NCBI GenBank assembly: GCA_903916255.1
Contig: CAIWVW010000102.1
Location: 1-48,270 of the forward strand
Direction of reading: 5' to 3'
Source of the DNA: an uncultured Bacteroidota bacterium
GTDB lineage: Bacteria; Bacteroidota; Bacteroidia; JABEUT01
DNA: 48,270 nt
In this document: in pieces, positions 15,600-24,013 of the stretch
Layout: each line of letters opens with the position of its first letter
Numbering within the stretch: position 1 is the first letter of the stretch
Notes under the pieces: generated by a model
Seen by the model: only the letters and a program-made list of their open reading frames with translations
What the model was told of the DNA's origin: nothing
Database searches by the model: none
Position numbers and translations under genes: made by a program

Positions 15600-15607
15600 C
15601 AAATATA
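15600..15607 (-). promoter_or_regulatory. -7 promoter box TATATTTG for paralogue B
   Basis: TAnnTTTG match 21 bp from the chosen ATG at 15578. It overlaps the longer ORF start at 15602, which supports the shorter start. Confidence 0.55.
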
Positions 15608-15668
15608 ATAAATTTCACTGAATTAGCGATAAACCAATGAAAAATTGGAGTTAAGTTTGCGTCTGTCA

Positions 15669-15730
15669 GCCCCAACCCCCTAAAGGGGCTTTAAATAGCA
15701 CTATTCAAAGCCCCTTTAGGGGGTTGGGGC
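15669..15730. repeat. Inverted repeat, copy 2 of the CCCCTAAAGGGGC family
   Basis: Perfect 24-bp arms, 15669-15692 and 15707-15730, with a 14-nt loop. The inner 13 bp of the arms (CCCCTAAAGGGGCTTT and complement) are shared with the copy at 461-534; the outer parts and loops differ. Like copy 1 it sits just upstream of a housekeeping gene's promoter. Confidence 0.85.
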
Positions 15731-15772
15731 AAAAAACAACAAGAAATAGGTTACTACCTGAAAAATTGCAAT

Positions 15773-15780
15773 TAAGTTTG
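15773..15780 (+). promoter_or_regulatory. -7 promoter box TAAGTTTG for glyS
   Basis: TAnnTTTG match whose last base is 4 nt from the glyS ATG, so the mRNA is predicted to be leaderless. An identical box lies 121 bp upstream at 15652-15659. Confidence 0.55.
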
Positions 15781-15784
15781 TGCC

Positions 15785-17323
15785 ATGAATAATGAAGAAC
15801 ACTTTAAAAATGTAATTTCCCATAGCAAAGAATATGGGTTTATCTTCCCATCGAGCGAAATATATGATGGGCTTAGCGCCGTTTATGATTACGGCACCTA
15901 CGGGGTCGAACTGAAAAATAATATCCGCACCTATTGGTGGAAATCGATGGTGCAGTTGCATGAAAACATTGTAGGTATTGATTCCGCTATATTTATGCAC
16001 CCTACTATTTGGAAGGCCTCAGGACACGTAGATGCTTTTAACGACCCGCTCGTTGATAATAAAGATTCCAAGAAACGTTACAGGGCCGATGTGCTTATTG
16101 AGGACTATATGGCTAAACAGGCCGATAAGATTGAAAAAGAGGTAGAGAAAGCTAAAAAACGTTTCGGGGAAAAGTTTGATGAAACACTTTACCTTGCCAC
16201 AAATCCACGGATAACAGAAATACAAAATACAATTAACACCGTTCATACCCGCTTTAAAAAGGCGATGGAAGAAAACGATTTGGTTGATTTGCGCCAAATT
16301 ATAGTGGACTGCGAAATTGTTTGCCCCATATCAGGCACCAAAAACTGGACCGATGTGCGCCAGTTTAATTTGATGTTCTCTACCAGCATGGGGGCCATGG
16401 AAGAAAGTTCTAACCAATTATACCTGCGCCCGGAAACAGCGCAGGGTATTTTTGTGAACTTTTTAAATGTGCAAAAAACAACACGGATGAAAATTCCGTT
16501 TGGAATCGCACAAACCGGAAAGGCATTCCGGAATGAGATTGTAGCACGCCAGTTTATTTTCCGTATGCGTGAGTTCGAACAAATGGAAATGCAATTTTTC
16601 GTTCAACCCGGAACTGAATTGCAGTGGTATGAAAATTGGAAGAAAAAGAGATTGGAATGGCACCACAGCTTGGGCTTTCCGCAAAGTAAGTACCGCTATA
16701 AAGACCACACTAAATTGGCCCATTATGCCAATGCAGCTTGCGATATTGAATTTGAATTCCCATTCGGGTTTAAAGAATTGGAAGGTATCCATTCCCGCAC
16801 CGATTTTGATTTGAAGAGCCACGAAAAATTCTCAGGTAAAAAATTGCAATATTTCGACCCCGAATTAAACAGCAGCTACGTACCTTATGTAGTGGAAACT
16901 TCTGTAGGGCTTGATAGAACTGTATTAGCCATATTATCGCAATCGTTAACTACCGAAACGCTGGAAGACGGCACCACCCGCGATGTAATGCGCATACCGC
17001 ATTTCCTGGCGCCGGTGAAGGTGGCGGTTCTCCCATTAATGAAAAAAGATGGCTTACCTGAAAAAGGCATGGAGCTTTTTAACAAGTTGAAATTGCGCAC
17101 CTATTGCCAATATGATGAAAAAGATTCCATCGGCAAACGCTACCGCAGGCAGGATGCTATTGGTACACCTTATGCAATAACTATTGACCACCAAACGTTA
17201 GAAGATAATACCGTGACTATTCGCGACCGCGATACTATGAAACAGGAACGTATCAATATGGATGAAGTGGAAAAAATAGTGATGGATAAAGTGGACATTA
17301 CTGAAGCATTGAAAAGGCTTTAA
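15785..17323 (+). CDS. glyS: Glycine--tRNA ligase, single-chain class II type
   Basis: It charges tRNA-Gly with glycine in the cytoplasm. This is the one-polypeptide alpha2 form (also called glyQS), not the alpha/beta tetramer. The 512-residue protein starts with the family segment HSKEYGFIFPSSEIYDGLSAVYDYG. It has the motif 2 region LYLRPETAQGIFVNF, KIPFGIAQTGKAFRNE and RMREFEQMEMQFF, the ELEGIHSRTDFDL segment, motif 3 in PYVVETSVGLDRTVLAIL, and a C-terminal anticodon-binding domain (about 410-512; DSIGKRYRRQDAIGTPYAITID). Length fits. A hydrolase-like gene follows after 2 bp. Confidence 0.96.
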   Translation: MNNEEHFKNVISHSKEYGFIFPSSEIYDGLSAVYDYGTYGVELKNNIRTYWWKSMVQLHENIVGIDSAIFMHPTIWKASGHVDAFNDPLVDNKDSKKRYRADVLIEDYMAKQADKIEKEVEKAKKRFGEKFDETLYLATNPRITEIQNTINTVHTRFKKAMEENDLVDLRQIIVDCEIVCPISGTKNWTDVRQFNLMFSTSMGAMEESSNQLYLRPETAQGIFVNFLNVQKTTRMKIPFGIAQTGKAFRNEIVARQFIFRMREFEQMEMQFFVQPGTELQWYENWKKKRLEWHHSLGFPQSKYRYKDHTKLAHYANAACDIEFEFPFGFKELEGIHSRTDFDLKSHEKFSGKKLQYFDPELNSSYVPYVVETSVGLDRTVLAILSQSLTTETLEDGTTRDVMRIPHFLAPVKVAVLPLMKKDGLPEKGMELFNKLKLRTYCQYDEKDSIGKRYRRQDAIGTPYAITIDHQTLEDNTVTIRDRDTMKQERINMDEVEKIVMDKVDITEALKRL

Positions 17324-17325
17324 AA

Positions 17326-18183
17326 ATGAAATGCACTTTTGCTTTAATAATAGGTTTGTTTCTTTTTTTTACCCATGTTAATGCTCAAAGTGGAAAAGCA
17401 GAGGCGCCTAAAAAAGTATTGGTACCGGAAATTATCTATTATAATTCAGATACCGTTAAGCTGAAAGGCTATCTCTATAAACCTGAGGGCAAAGGGCATT
17501 TCCCTGTTTTTATCTGGAACCATGACGGCGAAAAAGAACCTGATTCAAGTAATGCACTTGCCGCATTTTGGGTTAAGAAAGGCTTTATTTTTTTTAAACC
17601 TATCCGCAGCGGACAAGGCGATAATCCAGGTATATATATCTGCAATGCGGAAAAACAAATTAGCAGGAGAAGAGAAATGGCTCAATTGGCTTTCCGGCAG
17701 ATTTATGCCCTACACAAAAAAGCAAATGAAGACGTTGTAGCAGCCTTGCAATGGATAAAACAGCAACCTTATACAGATACAAATAATATTGTGATGGCTG
17801 GTTACGGTTACGGCGGGACGCAGGTGTTATTAACTGCCGAAAAAGACGGGAATTCCCGGCTTGGCATAAAATGTTTTTTTGCCATGTCTCCTGTAAAAGG
17901 CTGGGGCAAAATGTGGGGCGATAGTTTAGTCCCCGCGGTGGAAAAGGCCAAGAGGCCTATATTTTTATGGCAGGCGCGCTCCGATGGAGACCTCTCCATT
18001 ATACAAGCACTGGCCCCAGTTCTTATAAAAAAGGGATTCCCAAGCCGCAGTAAAATATTGCAAGATGCCCCGCCATCTGAGGAAAGTGTTAACACTTCCT
18101 ATTATTATTTTCACCCCGAAACATGGGAAAAAGAGGTGCTGAAATATGTGAAAGATTGCGGGGTGAAGGGGAGGAAGGAGTAG
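17326..18183 (+). CDS. Exported alpha/beta-hydrolase-like protein lacking the nucleophile serine
   Basis: This 285-residue protein has a signal peptide (MKCTFALIIGLFLFFTHVNAQ) and a dienelactone-hydrolase/acyl-peptidase-like fold: LKGYLYKPEGKGHFPVFIWNHDGEKEP near residues 46-72, then a helix VVAALQWIKQQPYTDTNNIVMAG. At the nucleophile elbow, where the family has G-x-S-x-G-G, it reads GYGYGG (residues 159-164), with Gly161 in place of Ser. A downstream Asp candidate (WQARSDGDLS) and His candidate (YYFHPETW) are present. It is either a non-catalytic relative or uses another residue. It follows glyS by 2 bp and is likely co-transcribed, although unrelated in function. Confidence 0.75.
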   Translation: MKCTFALIIGLFLFFTHVNAQSGKAEAPKKVLVPEIIYYNSDTVKLKGYLYKPEGKGHFPVFIWNHDGEKEPDSSNALAAFWVKKGFIFFKPIRSGQGDNPGIYICNAEKQISRRREMAQLAFRQIYALHKKANEDVVAALQWIKQQPYTDTNNIVMAGYGYGGTQVLLTAEKDGNSRLGIKCFFAMSPVKGWGKMWGDSLVPAVEKAKRPIFLWQARSDGDLSIIQALAPVLIKKGFPSRSKILQDAPPSEESVNTSYYYFHPETWEKEVLKYVKDCGVKGRKE

Positions 18184-18206
18184 TATTCTGTTACCCTAAA
18201 ATTATC

Positions 18207-18214
18207 TAAATTTG
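18207..18214 (+). promoter_or_regulatory. -7 promoter box TAAATTTG for the toxin-antitoxin pair
   Basis: TAnnTTTG match 14 bp before the antitoxin ATG at 18229. Confidence 0.5.
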
Positions 18215-18228
18215 TAAAAAATAATGAC

Positions 18229-18411
18229 ATGTTGACGAAAAAGAAGTTGTTGCAAACCATGAGGGACCTTCCTGAAACTTTTTCAGTAGAAGATGTAATC
18301 GACAGGATTGTTTTGTTGCAAAAAATAGAGATAGGACTTGAGCAATCTCAACAGGGGAAAACAAAGTCGACCATTGCGGCCAAAGCAAAGTTAAAAAAAT
18401 GGTTGAAGTAA
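18229..18411 (+). CDS. Probable type II antitoxin
   Basis: A 60-residue basic protein: MLTKKKLLQTMRDLPETFSVEDVIDRIVLLQKIEIGLEQ and a Lys-rich end. The motif 'LPETFSVEDVIDRIVLLQKIE...G...' is the one often found in Bacteroidota antitoxins paired with ParE/RelE toxins. Its last 13 nt overlap the toxin gene. By family behaviour it would neutralise the toxin by direct binding and may repress its own promoter. The call rests on motif memory plus context. Confidence 0.75.
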   Translation: MLTKKKLLQTMRDLPETFSVEDVIDRIVLLQKIEIGLEQSQQGKTKSTIAAKAKLKKWLK

Positions 18412-18707
18412 AATGGACTGAGCAGTCTATTGAGGATATTAATAACATTGCTGAATTCATTTCTAAAGATTCGGTAAAATATGCCCGATTGCAGGTAAAT
18501 ATTTTCTTTGAAACTTGTAAGATTTTAGAACAATTCCCTAATGCCGGAAGGATTGTACCCGAAACAGGAAAGGTTAATATAAGGGAATTAATTGTGGGTT
18601 CTTACAGAATAATATATCAGATAGTTACTCCGGGATTGATAGACGTTCTTACAGTTCATCATTCCCACAGAATTTTAAAGATTTCGTCTATTCGTAGAAA
18701 GAAATAA
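18399..18707 (+). CDS. ParE/RelE-superfamily toxin
   Basis: A 102-residue product with the ParE/RelE layout: VEVKWTEQSIEDINNIAEFISKDS (first strand and helices), FFETCKILEQFPNAGRIVPE, then the strand-rich core INIRELIVGSYRIIYQI-type segment and VLTVHHSHRIL at the end. RelE-type members cleave mRNA on the ribosome; ParE-type members inhibit gyrase. The RELIVGSYRIIYQ and VHHSHR motifs look more ParE-like, but I cannot decide. The start overlaps the antitoxin stop, the normal arrangement for such pairs. Confidence 0.85.
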   Translation: MVEVKWTEQSIEDINNIAEFISKDSVKYARLQVNIFFETCKILEQFPNAGRIVPETGKVNIRELIVGSYRIIYQIVTPGLIDVLTVHHSHRILKISSIRRKK

Positions 18708-18754
18708 TTTTTTGAAAGTTTGTAGGGTGAGGGGGGGAATAGGAGCTAGGAGGA

Positions 18755-19492
18755 TTACATTGTTCTTTGATAAAATGCTAAGTCCTTGTAGCGAAAAGCA
18801 TTATTGTTTATATAGAAGTTATTGACTTTATAGAATTCATCTAACCACTGTTCAGGAAAGCAGGATAAATCATAATCATTATCTTTATACATAAATCTGT
18901 AATTACAAATTCTAAGATAGGATTGTAACAATTCGTATTCTATCTTTTCATAAAACATGCTTTTATACTCATCAGTTAATAGCCTATCGTTTTTTATGGC
19001 ATTCAGAAAAAGTAATAGATGTTCGTAACCTCTAATTAATGGAAGTAGAACATCATGTTGAAAGTATGTTTCTTGATGCTTTGTTCTTTCATGTCTGTCA
19101 GGTATCATAAAAAGAGTAAATAACCCACACAGTTTTTCGTTTCTACCATTTGCATAATCTAAAGACTGTCTAAAATTCAAGGGAAATGTTGTTTTTAAAT
19201 CGAGATCACGCCTTTCCATATTTTTCTTGAAATTCATATTTTCAAATGTAGATGTTATGATTTCTAGTTCTTTATAATAAATATTATATTGATTCATTGC
19301 AAGTGTAGCTCTGCTCTGAAATTGTGCCTCATCTGTTTGTATTTTAATTTGTTTAAGTGTCCTTAACAATATTATTGCAGTGTATAATGCTACTCCAACT
19401 GTTAATGTACCAACCCCAACAAGACATAAATTAATTTCTTGGTCTTTTGTAAGGTTAAAGTAAAGGAAACAAACTAGAAATGGATATTTCAT
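18755..19492 (-). CDS. AT-rich-encoded membrane-anchored protein, possibly abortive-infection-like
   Basis: A 245-residue product from the ATG at 19492; a TTG at 19543 would add 17 residues but lies upstream of a TATCTTTA box at about 19519-19526, so the ATG is preferred. The N-terminus has a hydrophobic stretch at 3-13 and a strong helix at about 23-44, followed by a polar coiled region (LKQIKIQTDEAQFQSRATLAMNQYNIYY) and a long helical domain. This layout (TM, then a short coiled segment, then a helical cytosolic part) recalls the putative phage abortive-infection (AbiC-like) family, but I find no diagnostic motif. Two hand-counted 60-base lines gave 27-30% GC, against 47% in the neighbouring xth gene. 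It lies next to a toxin-antitoxin pair. Identity uncertain. Confidence 0.6.
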   Translation of the reverse strand: MKYPFLVCFLYFNLTKDQEINLCLVGVGTLTVGVALYTAIILLRTLKQIKIQTDEAQFQSRATLAMNQYNIYYKELEIITSTFENMNFKKNMERRDLDLKTTFPLNFRQSLDYANGRNEKLCGLFTLFMIPDRHERTKHQETYFQHDVLLPLIRGYEHLLLFLNAIKNDRLLTDEYKSMFYEKIEYELLQSYLRICNYRFMYKDNDYDLSCFPEQWLDEFYKVNNFYINNNAFRYKDLAFYQRTM

Positions 19493-19551
19493 AAAACTAT
19501 TTGTGGTTCTCAGAAATTTTAAAGATATAAAAATCTGTGGCAACTTGCCTC

Positions 19552-20313
19552 CTAAAACTCAAATTCCGTAACCATAGGGCAATGGTCCGAATGTTTGGCA
19601 TCGGGGAGTATGTAAGCTCGTGTCATCTTTTTTTCCATGGGGGCGCTTACCAAATTATAGTCTATCCTCCAACCCAGGTTTTTAGCTCTTGCACCTGCAC
19701 GGAAACTCCACCAGGTGTATTGGTGTGGTTCTTTATTAAAGTGGCGAAGTGAATCTATAAATCCGGAATTCATAAAACCATCAATCCATGCCCTTTCCTG
19801 TGGTAAGAAACCGGGGGAATTAGCATTGCTTATCGGGTTGTGAATATCAATAGGCTTATGACAAATATTATAGTCGCCGCAAATAATAAGATTAGGGCGT
19901 GTTTTTTTTAGTTCATCAATATATTTCTGAAATCGTGCCATCCAATCCATTTTAAAAGCCAGCCGTTCCTCGCCCGAGGTGCTCGATGGCACATATACGC
20001 TGAAAACGGAAACATCGCCAAAGTCGGCACGGATTACACGGCCTTCCTTATCATCATAGTCCCAGCCATAAACTACATTATCGGGTTCTTGTTTGCTGAA
20101 AATAGCCACACCGCTATATCCTTTCTTTTCGGCCGAATAGAAATAGCTGTGATAGCCTGCATCTGTAAATAGTTGCAGGTCCAATTGCTCCTTTTGGGCT
20201 TTGATTTCCTGAACGCATATAATGTCGGGGTTCACTATCTTTACCCAATCTAACCAGCCTTTCGACAAAGCCGAGCGTATGCCATTCAAATTATATGTAA
20301 CGATTCTTTTCAT
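19552..20313 (-). CDS. xth: Exodeoxyribonuclease III (AP endonuclease)
   Basis: It cuts DNA at abasic sites and has 3' exonuclease/phosphatase activity in base-excision repair. The 253-residue product shows the class II AP-endonuclease motifs: TYNLNGIRSALSKGW near residues 6-20, VQEIKAQ with metal-binding Glu36, VPSSTSGEERLAFK near 109, the catalytic ICGDYNICHKPIDIHNP near 144-160, the GWRIDYNLVS segment near 216, and the terminal SDHCPMV with catalytic His. Length is typical. A TACATTTG box lies 13 bp upstream. It is divergent from the 1194-residue protein gene. Confidence 0.95.
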   Translation of the reverse strand: MKRIVTYNLNGIRSALSKGWLDWVKIVNPDIICVQEIKAQKEQLDLQLFTDAGYHSYFYSAEKKGYSGVAIFSKQEPDNVVYGWDYDDKEGRVIRADFGDVSVFSVYVPSSTSGEERLAFKMDWMARFQKYIDELKKTRPNLIICGDYNICHKPIDIHNPISNANSPGFLPQERAWIDGFMNSGFIDSLRHFNKEPHQYTWWSFRAGARAKNLGWRIDYNLVSAPMEKKMTRAYILPDAKHSDHCPMVTEFEF

Positions 20314-20326
20314 AATACTGACCCAA

Positions 20327-20334
20327 CAAATGTA
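20327..20334 (-). promoter_or_regulatory. -7 promoter box TACATTTG for xth
   Basis: TAnnTTTG match on the minus strand 13 bp before the ATG at 20313. Confidence 0.55.
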
Positions 20335-20374
20335 TAGTTTTTGCGTTAATTCACGATATTAGTACTTTTCACCG

Positions 20375-23300
20375 TTGAACAGATTCCTGTTTTTATTCTT
20401 CTCAGTATGCCTGTTTATTGCCCAAACGGGCGAGGCGCAAACGTTGACTAACCAGCGGAGAAGAGCTATTTTTATTCCCCCGAAAGCCGATACATTAATG
20501 ATTGATACGTTAAGCTTAATTCCCGGAACCGTAAATCTTTCCATCGGTTATTTGGAACTGGATTCAACACTCTACAAAGTTTTGCCCGAAGACGGAAAGG
20601 TGATATTAAACCGTAAAAAGTTGAATAGTCTGGGTTTTAAAGTAGATACATTAACCTGCACTTACAAGGTATTCCCTTATTTGTTTTCAAAAACATTGCA
20701 ACATAAAGATAATTCTGTAGTGCATCCTATTTTATATAATAACCAAACGGCATACGCATATCAGGTTACACCGAATAATAACAGCAACGACCCCTTTGAT
20801 TTAGGTACGCTGAGCAAAAGCGGCAGTATTTCCCGGGGAATATCATTCGGCAATAACCAAAACCTGAATGTAAATTCGAGTTTAAATCTGCAGTTGGCAG
20901 GTAAGCTTACCAATAATGTAAATGTGCTGGTTGCTGCCACAGATAATAACTTGCCTATTCAGCCGGAAGGCAATACCACACAGTTGCAGGACTTCGATAA
21001 GGTGTTTGTAAAATTATACGACCAGCATAATAGTTTAGTAGCCGGAGATTTTGAACTGGGAAGCCCTAATGGCTATTTTATGAAGTTTTATAAAAAGGCG
21101 GAAGGCGGTTTGTTTACTACCCGTTTCGTAACCAAACCAAACAGGGATTCCAACCAGGCCGGAATAATGAAAATTACAGTGGCAGGCGCTATTTCAAAAG
21201 GAAAGTTTGCAGAAAATAATATAGTTCCAATTGACGGAAACATGGGTCCATACAGGCTTTCCGGGTCCGACAATGAAACATTTATTGTGGTGCTTTCCGG
21301 TTCGGAAAAAGTATTTCTCGACGGGCAATTAATGCAGCGCGGACAAAACAGCGATTATACCATTGATTATAACGCGGCGCAAGTTACCTTCACACCCAAA
21401 CACTTGATTACGGCTACATCGGTGATAGTGGTGGATTTCCAATATACTGACCTGAGTTATGAGCGTTCACTTATTCACGCGGCGTTAGAATATCATCAGG
21501 ATAAACTGGGCTTGCGCTTTAATTTATATTCTGAACAAGATGCAAAGAGCCAGCAATTGGCGCAATCGCTTTCTCCGCAACAGGAGCAGTTTTTGGCATC
21601 GCTGGGGAATAATATCAGCAATGCTTTTGTGCCCGGCATTTTAGATACAGCTTTCAATAGTACACAGGTTTTTTACCGGAAAGTGGATACCATTGTGGGC
21701 ACATTGAATGATTCCGTATTTGTATATTCTCCCGATTCCATTATTACGATTCCGAACTCTTCCAAGCATCATTTTCTTTTGAGTTTTTCGCAGGTTACAC
21801 AAGGACAGGGCGATTATATACAGATTCAGTCTGCTGCCAATGGCAGGGTTTTTCAATGGAAAGCCCCCATTAACGGAATCAGGCAGGGAAATTATAATCC
21901 TGAAATTTTATTAGTAACGCCGAAGAAAAAGCAAATGATGACAGCCGGTGGCGATTATCATTTTTCAAAAAATACAAGTATAATGGTGGAAGGAGCAATC
22001 ACCAATAACGATGTAAATACCTTTTCCACATTTGGCAAATCGCAGGATGTCGGATATGCCGGAAAGGTTTTATTCCACAATGTTTTATTTTTATTGGATA
22101 GTACCAAAGAAAATAAAGGGAATGTGTGGCGGTTGCAAAGCAATTTAAGTTATGAAGGCGTTTCGCAATATTTTTCACCTATCGAACGCTACCGTTCTGT
22201 TGACTTTGACAGGAACTGGAACCGCACCAGTGACACCATTTTTGCAGGCCAGAATATTTTAGATGGAAACTTTTTATTGGGTAACCGTAAGGACCAGATA
22301 GGATACGATTTCCAGACATTTTTGGAAGGCGGCGATTATAATGCGACCAGGCATAACGCCACATTAAAATTGAATGAAGCCGGCTTTTTAACTATTGCAA
22401 ATGGTTCGTTGCTGCAAACAAAAACGACCGATAACACCAGCAACTATTATAAAGAAGACGCGGTAATATCTCACAAATTATTTTTCCTCATTGGTGGAGT
22501 CGGGGAGTCAACCGAAAAAGATATTTTTCATTCCCGATTGACGGATAGTATTGTCGGCACGAACTCCGGTATTTTTGAACAGGCTAACAATTACCAATTT
22601 TACCAATGGAACGTATTTGTAAAGACTCCCGACACTGCTAAAAGAACCTATGGAATCAACTATTCTGAACGTACCGATTATGGCGCAGATATTGCACATA
22701 ATGAAATGGTGAAATCTCTTTTCACCAAGAATATTTCGCTGGATGCTGCGTTCACAAAAAATCCGAAGAGCCGCTTTAAAGCTAATGTAACGTATCACAT
22801 TATGCAGGTGCTGGCAGATTCTGCAATAACAGCGGGACAAACACCTGTTAATGCATTGGTCGGCCAGGCCGAATATGATGCCACTATTTTCAAAGGTTTA
22901 ATTTATACAGGCACCTTTTATCAGGCCGGTTCAGGGTTGCAGCCCAAAGAACAATATACCTATGTGCAGGTGGCGCAGGGTACAGGGGTATATGCATGGA
23001 CTGATTTTAACCATGATGGTGTAAAACAATTAAATGAATTTTATGTGGCTCCTTTTCCCGATGAGGCAGATTATATAAGGGTGTATATTCCCACCACGAA
23101 TTATGAAAAAACCAATACCAGTGCATTTACCGAAACATTCAATTTGCGGCCCAGCGCAATATGGTCATCTAAAAAGGGAATACGGAAACTTATTTCGTTG
23201 TTTTCGGAGCAATTGGCCCTTCATGCAGATAGAAAAACAACGAGCACAAATTTGGTGAATGCCTATAATCCGTTTATACAGAATACAAGTGATACGAATG

Positions 23301-23959
23301 TAATAGGACTAAACACTTCACTGAGAAATACTGTTTATTTTAATCAATTGAATCCGCATTTCGGAATGGACTATACGTATAGCGATACCCGCAGCAAAAC
23401 TGTGCTGGAAGAAGACGGTGCCCAATCAAGAATAGCCACCTATGAGGATTTGCACGCCCGTTTCAGTGTTACCAATAAATGGATTGTGGAAGGAGAAGGC
23501 AAAACAGGATACGATATAAGTTATTCGGAATTTTTTTCAGCCAATAATTTTTACATTAAATATTACCAGCTTCAACCCAAACTGAATTATCAGCCCAACA
23601 CAGCTTTCAGGCTTTCGCTTTCTTTTACATATTCCGATAAAAACAATGCGCCAACGGAAGGCGGCGGAAATTCCATTCAGGAAAATACGGGGTTGGAATT
23701 GAAGTACAATGTACTTACCAAGGGCAGTTTAACCGCCAGTTTTAATTATATAAAGATAGGATTCGACGGGGATGCATCCAGTCCGCTGGGGCTGGAAATA
23801 TTGCAGGGATTGAATGTCGGTAATAACTATACCTGGGGCATTTCTTACCAGTGTAATCTTTCCGGAAACATACAGCTGAATCTTTCCTATACAGGGCGCG
23901 ATGAACCGGGCTCTCCTATTGTAAATACAGGCAATGCTTCCGTAAGGGCGTTTTTCTAA
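20375..23959 (+). CDS. Large (1194 aa) probable outer-membrane beta-barrel protein of unknown function
   Basis: It starts with TTG at 20375; an in-frame stop lies at 20360-20362 and the TTG gives a good signal peptide (MNRFLFLFFSVCLFIAQTGEAQ). The N-terminal ~130 residues look like a small soluble beta domain. From about residue 145 (GSISRGISFGNNQNLNVNSSLNLQLAGKL) on, the protein is dominated by alternating polar/hydrophobic strands, with many N/S/T/Y-rich segments as in large barrels. Near residues 876-890 it has DFNHDGVKQLNEF, a DxNxDG calcium-loop-like motif followed by an acidic strand. The last residue is Phe (VRAFF), as expected for a Bam substrate. Large Bacteroidota proteins with this pattern are known only as hypothetical. 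Not a SusC: no plug or TonB box seen. Confidence 0.65.
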   Translation: MNRFLFLFFSVCLFIAQTGEAQTLTNQRRRAIFIPPKADTLMIDTLSLIPGTVNLSIGYLELDSTLYKVLPEDGKVILNRKKLNSLGFKVDTLTCTYKVFPYLFSKTLQHKDNSVVHPILYNNQTAYAYQVTPNNNSNDPFDLGTLSKSGSISRGISFGNNQNLNVNSSLNLQLAGKLTNNVNVLVAATDNNLPIQPEGNTTQLQDFDKVFVKLYDQHNSLVAGDFELGSPNGYFMKFYKKAEGGLFTTRFVTKPNRDSNQAGIMKITVAGAISKGKFAENNIVPIDGNMGPYRLSGSDNETFIVVLSGSEKVFLDGQLMQRGQNSDYTIDYNAAQVTFTPKHLITATSVIVVDFQYTDLSYERSLIHAALEYHQDKLGLRFNLYSEQDAKSQQLAQSLSPQQEQFLASLGNNISNAFVPGILDTAFNSTQVFYRKVDTIVGTLNDSVFVYSPDSIITIPNSSKHHFLLSFSQVTQGQGDYIQIQSAANGRVFQWKAPINGIRQGNYNPEILLVTPKKKQMMTAGGDYHFSKNTSIMVEGAITNNDVNTFSTFGKSQDVGYAGKVLFHNVLFLLDSTKENKGNVWRLQSNLSYEGVSQYFSPIERYRSVDFDRNWNRTSDTIFAGQNILDGNFLLGNRKDQIGYDFQTFLEGGDYNATRHNATLKLNEAGFLTIANGSLLQTKTTDNTSNYYKEDAVISHKLFFLIGGVGESTEKDIFHSRLTDSIVGTNSGIFEQANNYQFYQWNVFVKTPDTAKRTYGINYSERTDYGADIAHNEMVKSLFTKNISLDAAFTKNPKSRFKANVTYHIMQVLADSAITAGQTPVNALVGQAEYDATIFKGLIYTGTFYQAGSGLQPKEQYTYVQVAQGTGVYAWTDFNHDGVKQLNEFYVAPFPDEADYIRVYIPTTNYEKTNTSAFTETFNLRPSAIWSSKKGIRKLISLFSEQLALHADRKTTSTNLVNAYNPFIQNTSDTNVIGLNTSLRNTVYFNQLNPHFGMDYTYSDTRSKTVLEEDGAQSRIATYEDLHARFSVTNKWIVEGEGKTGYDISYSEFFSANNFYIKYYQLQPKLNYQPNTAFRLSLSFTYSDKNNAPTEGGGNSIQENTGLELKYNVLTKGSLTASFNYIKIGFDGDASSPLGLEILQGLNVGNNYTWGISYQCNLSGNIQLNLSYTGRDEPGSPIVNTGNASVRAFF

Positions 23960-23983
23960 AAATGGATTATATTTAAAAAAGAT

Positions 23984-23991
23984 TAGCTTTG
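23984..23991 (+). promoter_or_regulatory. -7 promoter box TAGCTTTG for the CBS-Omp85 pair
   Basis: TAnnTTTG match 22 bp before the ATG at 24014. Confidence 0.5.
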
Positions 23992-24013
23992 AACCTTTCT
24001 AACTATATTTTAA

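Larger units (their letters stand above)
15638..15780. repeat. 22-nt direct repeats flanking a palindrome, upstream of glyS
   Basis: 15638-15659 and 15759-15780 match at 20 of 22 positions (TGAAAAATTG..., ending TTAAGTTTG). Both contain the -7-like box TAAGTTTG. Between them lies the perfect palindromic element at 15669-15730. The right copy carries the likely glyS promoter box. This looks like a segmental or target-site duplication, but the copies are longer than usual for a simple insertion. Confidence 0.7.
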
